Shown here: positions 7,731-15,818 of the stretch, in pieces
Position numbering within the stretch: the stretch's first letter is position 1
Layout of the letters: the number at the start of each line of letters is the position of its first letter
DNA from: a virus
IMG/VR virus record: IMGVR_UViG_3300008117_000661
Span: 8,032 to 32,967 of that record
Reading direction: 5' to 3' (one strand)
Length of the DNA: 24,936 bases
Program-made: the position numbers and the translations under genes
The notes under the pieces: generated by a model
Seen by the model: the letters and a program-made list of their open reading frames with translations, nothing else
What the model was told of the DNA's origin: nothing
The model's database searches: none

Positions 7731-8523
7731 TTACGCAGGTGCGGCTAGAGAAACAGCGGCAGGTAACCTAGATGCGGCACGGGCTAATATTGCCGCCAAC
7801 CGTGTTAATCAGATTACACCGTATGGCAATGTTAATTATGCAATGACAGGTGAGGATAAGTACGGTAATCCAACTTGGACAGCTACTCAGACGCTTGCTC
7901 CTGACCAACAACGCTTATTAGACATACAAAACCAACTAAGCATTGGCACTGGTGAACTAGGCGAAAAAGGTCTTGGATATGTCAGAAACATGATTGACAA
8001 GCCATTTGATACAAGTGCTTTGCCATCGACAGGCTTTAATCCTAGTCAGACATACCAAGAAGCCTATATGCAAAGGCTTGCCCCACAGCTTCAACAAAAT
8101 CGTGACAAGCTACAACAGCAACTAGCCAATCAAGGTATTGACATTGGTTCTGAAGCGTATGACCGAGCAATGATGCAACAAGCCCAGCGTGAGAATGACC
8201 TTCTTTTGGGCGCAACAACCCAAGGTTTTGGCGTAGGTCAACAAGCTAGAGGTCAAGCCCTACAAGAACAAGCGTACCTTAGAAATGAACCAATTAACAC
8301 CTTAAACGCTGTTCGTTCAGGCGCACAAGTAACTAGCCCACAATTTGTAAACCCAGCCAGCCAAGCAGTCACCGCTGGCCCTGATTTACTCGGTGCGGCA
8401 CAAGCGCAAGGTAATGCGGCAATGAACGCTTATAACGCTCAGGTAGCTTCCCAAAACGCTAACACCCAAGGACTCTACAGTCTTGGTGGATCGGCAATGA
8501 TGGCTGGAGCAATGTTCTTCTAA
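7693..8523 (+). CDS. Ala/Gln-rich virion protein, probable DNA-ejection (internal) protein
   Basis: A protein of 276 residues starting with a proline-rich tip (SAPPPPDYAGAA). A long Gln- and Ala-rich helical region follows (about 90-200: LQQNRDKLQQQLANQGI, YDRAMMQQAQRENDLL). The tail ends in a hydrophobic Gly/Ala/Met stretch. This composition and the PPPPDY start recur in small internal or ejection proteins of podovirus-like phages. The start at 7693 lies inside the acetyltransferase gene but is well supported by TAGGAGAGAAGT just before it. It ends TAATG with the PAPS-reductase gene. Role in genome delivery is inferred from composition and neighbourhood. Confidence 0.65.
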   Translation: MGKSAPSAPPPPDYAGAARETAAGNLDAARANIAANRVNQITPYGNVNYAMTGEDKYGNPTWTATQTLAPDQQRLLDIQNQLSIGTGELGEKGLGYVRNMIDKPFDTSALPSTGFNPSQTYQEAYMQRLAPQLQQNRDKLQQQLANQGIDIGSEAYDRAMMQQAQRENDLLLGATTQGFGVGQQARGQALQEQAYLRNEPINTLNAVRSGAQVTSPQFVNPASQAVTAGPDLLGAAQAQGNAAMNAYNAQVASQNANTQGLYSLGGSAMMAGAMFF

Positions 8524-9248
8524 TGCAAGACTTTTTAAACCGCCACGAAAAGATTGCCTTGATGTTTTCAGGCGGTAGAGATTCGCTTGCGTGTTTAGAG
8601 TTATATCGTGATTACTTAGACAAAATGACCCTAATATGGGTCAATACAAGTGCAAACTTCCCTGAAATCGAAGATTACATGGATCAGTTAAATGTTCCTA
8701 ATTTTGTAGAAGTTCGCACAAACCAGCCGTTATCGTTAGAGGTAAACGGTCACCCTGTAGACATATTACCTGTCAATTTCAGCAATATTGGACAAGCAGT
8801 TACAAGCCAAAAAGACATTAAATTACGCACTTACTTTGATTGCTGTGCTGAGAACCAATGGATACCAGCGCACCAAAAGATACAAGAACTAGGGATTACC
8901 TGCGTTGTTCGGGGTCAAAGACAGTCCGAATCACACAAAAACCCTATTAAGTCAGGTGAAGTTATTGACGGCATTGAATATGTTTTTCCAATACTGCATT
9001 GGTCTGACCAAGATGTAGTCGAGTACCTAAAGAGCAAAGACATTGAAATTACCGAGCGTCTATCGATGTCGCACTCTAGCCTAGATTGCTGGAACTGTAC
9101 CGCTTATATTGCTGACAGTAAACAACGCTTTGAATACATTAAAAAGCATTACCCACAACAGCACGAAGCAGTAGTCAATTTGCTAAAAAGAATCGATAAT
9201 GTAGTAACAGCAGAAATAAACAAAATTCGTCAAATTACAGAGGTTTAG
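8523..9248 (+). CDS. PAPS-reductase/adenine-nucleotide alpha-hydrolase family enzyme
   Basis: A protein of 241 residues with the PP-loop SGGRDS at residues 16-21, which binds the phosphates of ATP or PAPS. A Cys-Cys pair lies at 107-108. A CVVRGQRQSES block (about 127-137) matches the RG.R...S motif of PAPS/APS reductases. It is followed by FPILHWSDQDVVEYL (about 155-169), the conserved P...W...DV..Y segment, and a second pair CWNC at 189-192. The family reduces sulfate donors (CysH) or, in relatives such as DndC, acts in DNA phosphorothioation. Which reaction applies here is unknown. It lies inside the virion operon, coupled by TAATG to an ejection gene, an unusual place for a metabolic enzyme but one I recall from other phages. 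Confidence 0.85.
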   Translation: MQDFLNRHEKIALMFSGGRDSLACLELYRDYLDKMTLIWVNTSANFPEIEDYMDQLNVPNFVEVRTNQPLSLEVNGHPVDILPVNFSNIGQAVTSQKDIKLRTYFDCCAENQWIPAHQKIQELGITCVVRGQRQSESHKNPIKSGEVIDGIEYVFPILHWSDQDVVEYLKSKDIEITERLSMSHSSLDCWNCTAYIADSKQRFEYIKKHYPQQHEAVVNLLKRIDNVVTAEINKIRQITEV

Positions 9249-9250
9249 AC

Positions 9251-9607
9251 ATGAATCCGTATACACCCCAAAAACCGTTGATGATGGAAAATATGCAGGA
9301 TGTATCGGGTCAGCGACCTGTATTTATGAATGAGGCGGCTCAAGAACAATTGCACCGTGCATTGTTGCAACAAAACCTTGGTTCGCCTGTAGGTCAAGGC
9401 TATTCAACTGGTGTAAACCCTTATGCCTTAGCGCAAATGTTAAGACAGGGACAAAAAGCCCCTTACGGTGGTACATTCCAAGGCGCATACGGTCAACAGG
9501 GTCAGTATATGCAAGACGCTATGAACCCTATGACTCAACAACAACAGCAATTAATGAATCAGGGTGGCCCTGAATTTATGTCGTTCAATACCCCGTTTGC
9601 AGGATAA
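9251..9607 (+). CDS. Small Gln/Met-rich virion-region protein
   Basis: A protein of 118 residues rich in Gln, Met, Gly, Pro and Asn. It has low-complexity stretches (MTQQQQQLMNQ near residues 93-103) and no visible enzymatic motif, membrane segment or signal. It sits two bases after the PAPS-reductase-like gene and three bases before a large ejection-type gene, all on one transcript. The composition matches the flexible parts of neighbouring ejection proteins, so an internal virion component is the likeliest role. Function is not recognisable from sequence. Confidence 0.6.
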   Translation: MNPYTPQKPLMMENMQDVSGQRPVFMNEAAQEQLHRALLQQNLGSPVGQGYSTGVNPYALAQMLRQGQKAPYGGTFQGAYGQQGQYMQDAMNPMTQQQQQLMNQGGPEFMSFNTPFAG

Positions 9608-9610
9608 ATT

Positions 9611-10864
9611 ATGGCAAATCCATTAGATCAATACTCAAATCCTTACCAGCCTGAAATATTAGGCATGGATCGTCAGCGCAAGCTGGCTGAAATGCTTATT
9701 GCTCAAGGTCAACGACAACCTCAAGGGCAGATGGTTGGTAATCAATTTATTCCTGTAGCCCCTACACAGAATTTAGCAAACTTATTTAATACCGCATTGG
9801 GCGCATATGGAATGTACCAAGCGGATCAAAAAGCATTAGATTTAGCTAACCGTATTCGTCAGGGTGAGATTGAAGCGTTTGCTGATTTTGAGAAAACTAG
9901 ACGGGGTACACCAGCTGTTGTTGAAAATACTGAAATGGCTGGGCCATATACAGGCAATGTGCCTAAACCAATGCTTTCTAGAGATGTTGTTCCAGCAGTG
10001 CCACCTAACCCACAAGCGGCATATGCAAACTTGTATTACAACCCTAAAGCATCGCCAAAAATGCGTGATTTAGCGTTTGCTAAGATTACTGCTGAACCTG
10101 AAGGATTTATTTTGCCTGAAGGTTCTACCCGTGTTGAAAAGCAACCCGATGGAACTTATAAAGTAGTAGCGTCAGGTGGTGATAAAACAAGTTCAGAATA
10201 TAAAGATTATTTAATGGCTCAAAAAGACCCAATTGCGCCATTTAAGGGTAGTTTTGTAGATTACCAAACAATGAATAATCGTTCTAAAGCACCTAGCGTT
10301 AATGTTAATACTGCTAACAAATTTGCTAGTGGGTTTGCTAGTAAAGCTAGTGAAGGTGCATACAATTTGTATGAACAAGCACTTGCCGCACCACAAGCTA
10401 TTGAAAATGCAAAACGAACCATTCAACTTGTTAACAGTGGTGCATTTACAGGAGCGGCCGCTGATATTAAATTACAAGCCGCAAGATTATTTAATGTGGT
10501 GGGCGCAAACAATCAAGACACAATTAGCAAAACTGAACAGTTATTTTCTAACCGTGGTAAAGCAATGCTTGGCTCGATTAAATCTTCAGGTCTTGCTGGT
10601 AGCCAAGGTCTGACTGAAGGTGAACGCAAGTTCTTGACACAAGCTGAAGGCGGTACTATTACCTTAGATGCCGAAACATTAAAAGCAATGGCTGGTCTTG
10701 AAATTAAGATGGCTGTGCAAAATCAAAAACGCTGGAACGCTCAAGCAAGCAGAATGGACAGAGAAGTTCTTAATGCTACAGGGGCAGGGCCTGTTGAGGT
10801 TTATACAGGTATTGGCACGATTGATGAAAGTAATCCACTTTTAGCACCAAAACCAAAGAAATAA
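9611..10864 (+). CDS. Putative DNA-ejection / internal virion protein
   Basis: A protein of 417 residues. The N-terminus is Gln-rich with a small-residue/hydrophobic helix (LANLFNTALGAYGMYQADQ, about 56-74). A central proline-rich spacer follows. The C-terminal half (about 240-390) is all-helical and Ala/Lys/Gln-rich, with a GSIKSSGLAGSQGLTEGERKF stretch reminiscent of ejection or transglycosylase-associated virion proteins. No catalytic motif is clear. It is part of a run of four Gln/Ala-rich genes before the fibres, the usual place for ejection proteins in podoviruses, which leave the capsid with the DNA to cross the cell envelope. Spacing to both neighbours is one to three bases. Confidence 0.65.
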   Translation: MANPLDQYSNPYQPEILGMDRQRKLAEMLIAQGQRQPQGQMVGNQFIPVAPTQNLANLFNTALGAYGMYQADQKALDLANRIRQGEIEAFADFEKTRRGTPAVVENTEMAGPYTGNVPKPMLSRDVVPAVPPNPQAAYANLYYNPKASPKMRDLAFAKITAEPEGFILPEGSTRVEKQPDGTYKVVASGGDKTSSEYKDYLMAQKDPIAPFKGSFVDYQTMNNRSKAPSVNVNTANKFASGFASKASEGAYNLYEQALAAPQAIENAKRTIQLVNSGAFTGAAADIKLQAARLFNVVGANNQDTISKTEQLFSNRGKAMLGSIKSSGLAGSQGLTEGERKFLTQAEGGTITLDAETLKAMAGLEIKMAVQNQKRWNAQASRMDREVLNATGAGPVEVYTGIGTIDESNPLLAPKPKK

Positions 10865-10865
10865 T

Positions 10866-12941
10866 ATGGCACTAAATCAATTAATTGGTAATCCTGATTA
10901 CGAAAACGCCAATATAGCGACTAAAAACGCTATTTTTGAGAAGTTTGCAAAGGATGATCCAAACTTTACTAATGCTAATGAAGCTACTAAAGAAGCTATT
11001 AGGGATCGTTTTGGTATTAGCCAAGCCGCTATTGATCGTGAATTTCAATCAGCTGGCACACCTAGCGTATTAGATACAAAAAGCAATGAACGCAACCTTG
11101 GTGGCATCGTAAAACAGAGTGCTATTAAAGGTGTTTCAGGTTTAGGCGATATTGTTATGGGTTTTCCCAAAGATGTATCAAATCTATACCAATATTTTTC
11201 AACTAAAAATGCAGAAGTTCCTGTTAAATCACGCCCTGTAACTGGATTTTTACAGCGTCAAGGTGTTTTAACACCCGAAAACGAACCAAATAACCCGTTA
11301 TACAAGGCAATTGACTTTACTACCCAAGTCGCTACAGGCGGTGGTGTTAATCCTTATACGCTAGGTAGGTCAGTAGCTACCAAACCATTATTACAAGCTG
11401 GTGGTGACATTAGTAAACAATTTGGTCGTATTGCTGTAGCAGGGCCAATCGGTAGCGCAACGCAACAAAGCTTAGAAGCAGTAGGTGCAAGCCCTTTTCA
11501 ACAAATGATTGGTACAGCCGCCACAATGGGCGCAACAGGTGCGGCTACTGGTGGTGTAAGGTCTACCCCTTCTGATGTGGTAAACAGAGGTTTAACTGGC
11601 GTAACACCCGCACAATTGCGTTTAGCCGAAATGTTGCAACAAGAATCTGTCAGACTTGGAATGCCATTAACGGGCGCAGAAGCTATTGCTCAAGTAACAG
11701 GCAACAAAGCACTAACAGCTACACAGCGATTTGTAGAAAATGCCCCAGCAAGTTCTGCCACCATGAGTCAATTTATGGCTGGTAGACCCGCTGGCGTTCA
11801 ACAAGGATTTGGTAATGTAATGCAACAGATTAGCCCTAATGCGCCTACATCTGCTACCCCATTTAACTTACAACAAGCTGGGCAAAATGTAATTCGTGGT
11901 GCGGAATCATCTGTAACTGGTAATGTAACGCCATACTTTACGCAAGCTGGCAAACAAGCAGTGCCAAACACAGATATTGCTGGCATGATGACAAATCCTA
12001 AGATTGCGGATGCAGTCGAATATGTACGCTCTACAGGCACATACGGGGTTAAAAACGAACCAGCTAATTCGCTTAGAACTTTAATTGCCGCAAAACAATA
12101 TTTAGATGACCAATACAGCAAACAAATGAATGCTGTAACGGGTGCTGAAAAGAATGCCGCAAGGGTTACTTGGACAGCAAACCGTCAGTTAGATGATTAT
12201 CTAAATACTGTTTCTCCTGATTACGCTAGGGGTAGCCAAAAATTTGAGGTAGCACAAAAGACTCAAATGACCCCATTAAGACAAGGGCCAGTAGGTCAAA
12301 TTGCAGAAGGTGCTACAGGCGCAGATGTCTTAATGCCACAAAAACCCGTATCTTTGTATCCTGCCGACATTAAGCGCACGGCTGATTTGTTACGCAGAAA
12401 AGACCCCAATGCCTTGCCTGAATGGACACGCCAAAACTTAGAGGCAACATTTAACGAAACCACCCAAAAACTATCAAGCGGTGAAAATCAATTTGGTGGG
12501 CCTAAATTTGCCGCAAGCATTGCTGGTAACAAACAACAGCGTGACAACCTACGCACCTTAGTAACAGAATCTAGCGGTATGCAAGCATGGCAAGGATTTG
12601 AAAAGTTTTTAGATATTGCAGAAGCACAAGGTCAGCGTATGCAAGCTAACTCGGCAACATCGTTTAATGATTTAATGAAACAAGATTTAGGAACGGGCAA
12701 AGTATCTAAAGCATTAGCACCGTTAAAATTGTTCTCGAATGTTGTAGATTGGGCTGAAAATGTACAACTTGGTAGAAACACACAGATGTTAGCTAAAATG
12801 TTAACTGACCCTGATTCTGTCGCTAAATTGCAAGAACTTGCAAGAACTGGCCCAAAATCGGCTAAAGCACAGGTTTTAGCTAATTCATTGGCAGGTGCTT
12901 ATGTTGCGCCAAAACCTGAACTTACAGAGGAATCAAAATGA
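10866..12941 (+). CDS. Large internal virion / DNA-ejection protein
   Basis: A protein of 691 residues, the largest in the window. It opens with two imperfect short repeats (NPDYENANIATKNAIFEKF and DPNFTNANEATKEAIRDRF, residues about 8-26 and 31-49), small helical modules seen at the start of phage ejection and virion-associated proteins. Residues 80-240 hold several Gly/Ala-rich amphipathic or weakly hydrophobic helices (GVSGLGDIVMGFPKDVSN, then IGTAATMGATGAATGG), suited to inserting into membranes. The rest is long helical sequence. It is the last ejection-type gene, overlapping the fibre gene by four bases (ATGA). No lysozyme motif was found. Confidence 0.7.
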   Translation: MALNQLIGNPDYENANIATKNAIFEKFAKDDPNFTNANEATKEAIRDRFGISQAAIDREFQSAGTPSVLDTKSNERNLGGIVKQSAIKGVSGLGDIVMGFPKDVSNLYQYFSTKNAEVPVKSRPVTGFLQRQGVLTPENEPNNPLYKAIDFTTQVATGGGVNPYTLGRSVATKPLLQAGGDISKQFGRIAVAGPIGSATQQSLEAVGASPFQQMIGTAATMGATGAATGGVRSTPSDVVNRGLTGVTPAQLRLAEMLQQESVRLGMPLTGAEAIAQVTGNKALTATQRFVENAPASSATMSQFMAGRPAGVQQGFGNVMQQISPNAPTSATPFNLQQAGQNVIRGAESSVTGNVTPYFTQAGKQAVPNTDIAGMMTNPKIADAVEYVRSTGTYGVKNEPANSLRTLIAAKQYLDDQYSKQMNAVTGAEKNAARVTWTANRQLDDYLNTVSPDYARGSQKFEVAQKTQMTPLRQGPVGQIAEGATGADVLMPQKPVSLYPADIKRTADLLRRKDPNALPEWTRQNLEATFNETTQKLSSGENQFGGPKFAASIAGNKQQRDNLRTLVTESSGMQAWQGFEKFLDIAEAQGQRMQANSATSFNDLMKQDLGTGKVSKALAPLKLFSNVVDWAENVQLGRNTQMLAKMLTDPDSVAKLQELARTGPKSAKAQVLANSLAGAYVAPKPELTEESK

Positions 12942-13519
12942 GTAGAAACGGATCGGGTACATATTCCCTACCAGCGGGTAATCCCGTAGTAACTGGCACA
13001 ACTATATCAAGTACATGGGCTAATAACACCATGAATGATTTGGCGGCCGCTTTAACTGACTCGGTTGCCGCAGATGGTCAAACCCCAATGACGGGGAACT
13101 TAGACCTAAACACGCACAAGATAGTTAACTTAGTAGCTGGTAGTGCGGCAGGAGATGCAATAGAGTTTGCTCAATTTAAGACACCTACCTTTACAGGTAA
13201 TGTCACCATGTCATCTACTGGGTTTGCTTTAATTCCCGCAGGAACTACCGCAGAAAGACCCGCAAGCCCCGCAAATGGTCAGATTCGTTATAACACCACG
13301 ACTGCTCAGTTTGAAGGCTATCAAGGCGGTGCATGGGGTCAATTAGGTGGTGGTGCTACGGGTGGTGGCGGTGATGAGGTATTCGTGGAGAACTCAAGAG
13401 TCGTAACTACAAACTATACAATTCCTGTAGGCAAATCAGCCGAAAGTGTTGGGCCTATCACAATCAATGCAGGTATTACTGTGACAGTAAGTTCAGGCGA
13501 AAGATGGGTGGTATTGTAA
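12938..13519 (+). CDS. Tail fibre stalk / anchor protein
   Basis: A protein of 193 residues. The N-terminal 110 residues carry the signature of phage fibre attachment regions: a GNPVVTGTTISSTWANNTMND start, a PMTGNLDLNTHKIVNL block and FTGNVTMSS. Residues 105-130 (AERPASPANGQIRYNTTTAQFEGYQGGAW) form the well-known fibre module ending in a Trp. A Gly-rich hinge follows and then a short beta C-terminus (YTIPVGKSAESVGPITI), a common closing domain in fibre and tail-appendage proteins. Overall short for a complete fibre, it probably anchors separate adhesin subunits encoded downstream. It overlaps the ejection gene by ATGA. Confidence 0.8.
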   Translation: MSRNGSGTYSLPAGNPVVTGTTISSTWANNTMNDLAAALTDSVAADGQTPMTGNLDLNTHKIVNLVAGSAAGDAIEFAQFKTPTFTGNVTMSSTGFALIPAGTTAERPASPANGQIRYNTTTAQFEGYQGGAWGQLGGGATGGGGDEVFVENSRVVTTNYTIPVGKSAESVGPITINAGITVTVSSGERWVVL

Positions 13520-13562
13520 GATGAAAACCACTAAAATATACAAAAGGAGTAAATAATGTCTA

Positions 13563-13967
13563 TTGTCTTACAAGGGAACTGTAGGTTTAGTGTCAGGTAA
13601 TTTAGGGACTCCTTCAACTTTAGTCGGAACAAATATTACTGGAACCGCCAATAGTTTAAATGCTGGCTTAGGTGTAAATCAAACTTGGCAAAATGTAACA
13701 GGCAGTCGTGTTAGTGGAACAACTTATACAAACTCTACTGGCAAACCTATTTTTATAAGCATACAAGCCGCCCCCGGTGCGTCTGGCGGGGCATATTTAG
13801 ATGTTTTTATTAACGGTGTCGCACTCGGATATCTAGGGCAAGGTTCTGGAAGTTCTCCATCCACCGCATATGCAAGTTTTTGGACTGTAGTTATCCCGTC
13901 TGGAGATACTTACAAAGCCACTACTGCTGGATCCATTTCTATTGGATACTGGTTCGAACTTCGTTAA
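13563..13967 (+). CDS. Tail fibre tip/adhesin-like protein 1, out of phase with its upstream ATG
   Basis: A protein of 134 residues with a TWQNVTGSRVSGTTYTNSTG segment (about 41-60) followed by beta-rich sequence (PIFISIQAAPG, YLDVFINGV), a fold recurring at the tips of phage fibres. The frame has an in-frame TAA at 13554-13556, so the only usable start is TTG at 13563. The strong ribosome site (AAAGGAGT at 13543-13550) is placed for ATG 13556, which is in another frame and gives only 14 residues. The DNA there is a near tandem repeat of 7 bases (AATGTCT, ATTGTCT, 13555-13568). Removing one copy would join the ATG to this frame as M-S-Y-K. Either a TTG start is used or the gene was phase-shifted recently. 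Confidence 0.7.
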   Translation: MSYKGTVGLVSGNLGTPSTLVGTNITGTANSLNAGLGVNQTWQNVTGSRVSGTTYTNSTGKPIFISIQAAPGASGGAYLDVFINGVALGYLGQGSGSSPSTAYASFWTVVIPSGDTYKATTAGSISIGYWFELR

Positions 13968-13977
13968 GGATAAGACA

Positions 13978-14271
13978 ATGCCACACTTTAAAAACACAAA
14001 CAACGAACTATTTTGGCTTAACGAGGGTGATGACCCTGCGGTTTGGTTACCTAATTGCACACCCATTACTGACGAAGAAGCTAACGCAATTCGTGCTGTC
14101 AAAACGCAAGCTGATTTTAATGCTTTAACTTATGCCGAAAAACGAGCATCAGAATATCCAAACATGGTTGATTACATTGATGGTGTAGTAAAGGGTGACC
14201 AAGCACAGATTGATAAATACATTGCTGACTGCTTGGCGGTCAAGGCTAAGTATCCAAAGGGAGTAGCATAA
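13978..14271 (+). CDS. Small fibre-associated protein, possible assembly chaperone 1
   Basis: A protein of 97 residues from ATG 13978, which has AAGGATAAGACA as ribosome site. A longer version from TTG 13942 would run into the preceding fibre gene. The sequence reads as a mixed-charge helical protein with PHFKNTNNELFWLNEGDDP at the front and YAEKRASEYPNMVDYIDGVV near residues 52-71, then a Lys-rich end. The YPNM.DYIDGVVKGD pattern is one I know from small proteins that follow fibre genes in many tailed phages, usually unassigned or called fibre-assembly proteins. It is placed directly after one fibre gene and overlaps the next by TAATG. Confidence 0.7.
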   Translation: MPHFKNTNNELFWLNEGDDPAVWLPNCTPITDEEANAIRAVKTQADFNALTYAEKRASEYPNMVDYIDGVVKGDQAQIDKYIADCLAVKAKYPKGVA

Positions 14272-14825
14272 TGGCATCAATTATTACAGCCACAACTACA
14301 AGTGGATTAACCCAATCTGCTGACAATAGCGGTGTATTACAGTTAGCATCGGGTGCTGGTAACTTAGTTACTGTGCCATCGGTAACAGGCACAGCAATGG
14401 TTAGCGGTAATATGCCAGCGTTTAGTGCTTATGCTAGTGCAGGAACAAGCATATCAAATGCTACATTTACAAAAATAAATTACGCTACTGAAAATTTTGA
14501 TACAAACAATAATTATGCATCTAGTCGTTTTACCCCTACTGTTGCTGGATATTATCAAATATCAGCAACGGCTAGACTTGGTTCAATAACTGCATCATTA
14601 GTAGTGTGGTCAATATATAAAAATGGTGCAAGTGCCGCTACTGGTGGTAGTTGCGGAGTAGTAGCAGGGTATGTATATCCAGCCATTAGTTCTTTGGTTT
14701 ACTTAAACGGCTCAACAGATTATGTAGAAATATATTGTTATCAAAATACTGGAAGTTCAACTTCAACCGATTTAGGCGGTAGTGGTGACTATACATTTAC
14801 AGGCGTTTTAGTGAGGGCGGCATGA
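14271..14825 (+). CDS. Tail fibre protein 2 with C1q-like head domain
   Basis: A protein of 184 residues. Residues 1-45 are the recurrent fibre N-terminal module (MASIITATTTSGLTQSADNS then GVLQLASGAGNLVTVPSVTG). Residues about 48-184 look like a C1q/TNF-type jelly roll: PAFSAYASAGTSISNATFTKI, FDTNNNYASSRFTPTVAGYY then QISATARLG, IYKNGASA and a final YTFTGVLVRA. In this family three subunits form a globular head that binds surface ligands. It would be a separate receptor-binding tip used alongside or instead of the neighbouring adhesins. It is coupled on both sides, by TAATG before and by ATGA after. Confidence 0.8.
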   Translation: MASIITATTTSGLTQSADNSGVLQLASGAGNLVTVPSVTGTAMVSGNMPAFSAYASAGTSISNATFTKINYATENFDTNNNYASSRFTPTVAGYYQISATARLGSITASLVVWSIYKNGASAATGGSCGVVAGYVYPAISSLVYLNGSTDYVEIYCYQNTGSSTSTDLGGSGDYTFTGVLVRAA

Positions 14826-14983
14826 CATTATTTGACAAAATTATAGCTATTTATCCTAGTCTTACAGACAAAGACTTTATGACTGTAATCACACTACAAA
14901 ACGATTCAGATGGCAAAGGCGATTACATTGCTAAGTGGGAACACCCAACCTTGCCACGACCAACAGATGAGGAGTTAGCATAA
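14822..14983 (+). CDS. Small tail-fibre assembly chaperone-like protein 2
   Basis: A protein of 53 residues, short but fully supported. The ATG at 14822 overlaps the preceding fibre stop (ATGA) and its TAA overlaps the next ATG (TAATG), so it fills the gap exactly. It starts MTLFDKIIAIYPSLTDKDF and ends with YIAKWEHPTLPRPTDEELA. The closing W.HP..P.PT.EEL pattern is typical of XkdW-like and other small tail-assembly proteins found beside fibre genes. Probably a chaperone or folding factor for a neighbouring fibre (inference from motif and place). Confidence 0.75.
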   Translation: MTLFDKIIAIYPSLTDKDFMTVITLQNDSDGKGDYIAKWEHPTLPRPTDEELA

Positions 14984-15534
14984 TGCCTATAACTTTAGAC
15001 GGCACAAACGGAGTTACGACTAATTCGGGAACTCTTATCTCTGCTACAACCATGGGCGTGGGCGGAGCCACTCCAGCCGCATCAGGTTCAGGTATTACAT
15101 TCCCAGCTACTCAATCAGCAAGCACAGACGCTAATACGCTAGATGATTATGAGGAAGGGACTTTTACTCCTAGTTTTGGTGCAAGCACTACTAACCCTAC
15201 TATTTCCTATACTGGAGATACGCAAGGAAAATACACAAAAATAGGTAATGTTGTTTATGTAAATTTAAGAATAGCTATAAACTCATATTCAGGTGGTTCA
15301 GGTAATTTAGAGCTTAGAGGACTTCCATTTACTATTAGTGGTAGTTACCCAGCATTACAAATAGGTTTTAAACAGAGTTGGGTTACGAATGGACCTGATT
15401 ATGCTAGATGTGTTATTAATACTACATATTGTGAAATATACAAAAACAATAATACTGGTGAAACAATAATTAATGTTACTAATGCTCAAGCTGGAGTAGA
15501 TTGTATATTTAATGGTTTTTATTACACAGCTTAA
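14983..15534 (+). CDS. Tail fibre protein 3
   Basis: A protein of 183 residues. Its N-terminal part contains GITFPATQSASTDANTLDDY followed by EEGTFTPSFG (about residues 37-66). This is a widespread phage fibre module that connects stalk to tip. The C-terminal 115 residues are beta-rich with many Tyr, Asn and Gly (YTKIGNVVYVNLRIAI, then LELRGLPFTISGSYPALQIG), as in small trimeric receptor-binding tips. The second half is markedly AT-rich compared with the front, which suggests that the tip was exchanged as a unit. It starts at TAATG with the preceding small gene. Confidence 0.8.
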   Translation: MPITLDGTNGVTTNSGTLISATTMGVGGATPAASGSGITFPATQSASTDANTLDDYEEGTFTPSFGASTTNPTISYTGDTQGKYTKIGNVVYVNLRIAINSYSGGSGNLELRGLPFTISGSYPALQIGFKQSWVTNGPDYARCVINTTYCEIYKNNNTGETIINVTNAQAGVDCIFNGFYYTA

Positions 15535-15551
15535 AAAATAAGAGATAAATT

Positions 15552-15809
15552 ATGGCACTCACAGAATCCACAAGCATTGACCAAATTGAAATCGTAGCTG
15601 ATTGGAACATCCAAGTCCGTCAGGCTACCATTATTGAACGAGATGGTGAGTTTGTATCTCGCACATTCCATCGTTGGGTATTAACTCCTGATATGGACAT
15701 TAGCGACCAAGAACAAAAGGTTCAAGATATTTGTAATGTTGCATGGACACCCGAAGTTCGCCAAGCATACGAAACATTTAAGGCTGATCAAGCACAACGC
15801 TTGGCATAA
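15552..15809 (+). CDS. Small fibre-cluster protein, possible assembly chaperone 3
   Basis: A protein of 85 residues starting 17 bases after the third fibre gene. It has VADWNIQVRQATIIERDGEF (about 15-34), FHRWVLTPDMD and a helical end (EVRQAYETFKADQAQ). I recall a small phage family with the same pattern (W.IQVR.ATVIE..G ... S.FHR.VL.P) at the end of fibre clusters, where function has not been assigned. It is the third small gene to follow a fibre gene in this cluster, so a fibre-maturation role is reasonable, but no direct evidence is present. Confidence 0.7.
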   Translation: MALTESTSIDQIEIVADWNIQVRQATIIERDGEFVSRTFHRWVLTPDMDISDQEQKVQDICNVAWTPEVRQAYETFKADQAQRLA

Positions 15810-15818
15810 GGTATGGTT

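Noticed and set aside
9864-10613. Second-frame rightward open frames inside the ejection gene (9864-10073, 10302-10613)
   Set aside because: Compositions follow from reading AT-rich codons out of frame (Leu, Lys and His runs). No motif or ribosome site, unlike the methyltransferase overlap.
13942-13977. TTG start at 13942 for the small fibre-associated gene
   Set aside because: It lies inside the preceding fibre gene, and ATG 13978 has AAGGA at good spacing.
12938-15809. Diversity-generating retroelement acting on fibre tips
   Set aside because: No reverse transcriptase gene or template/variable repeat pair is visible in the window.
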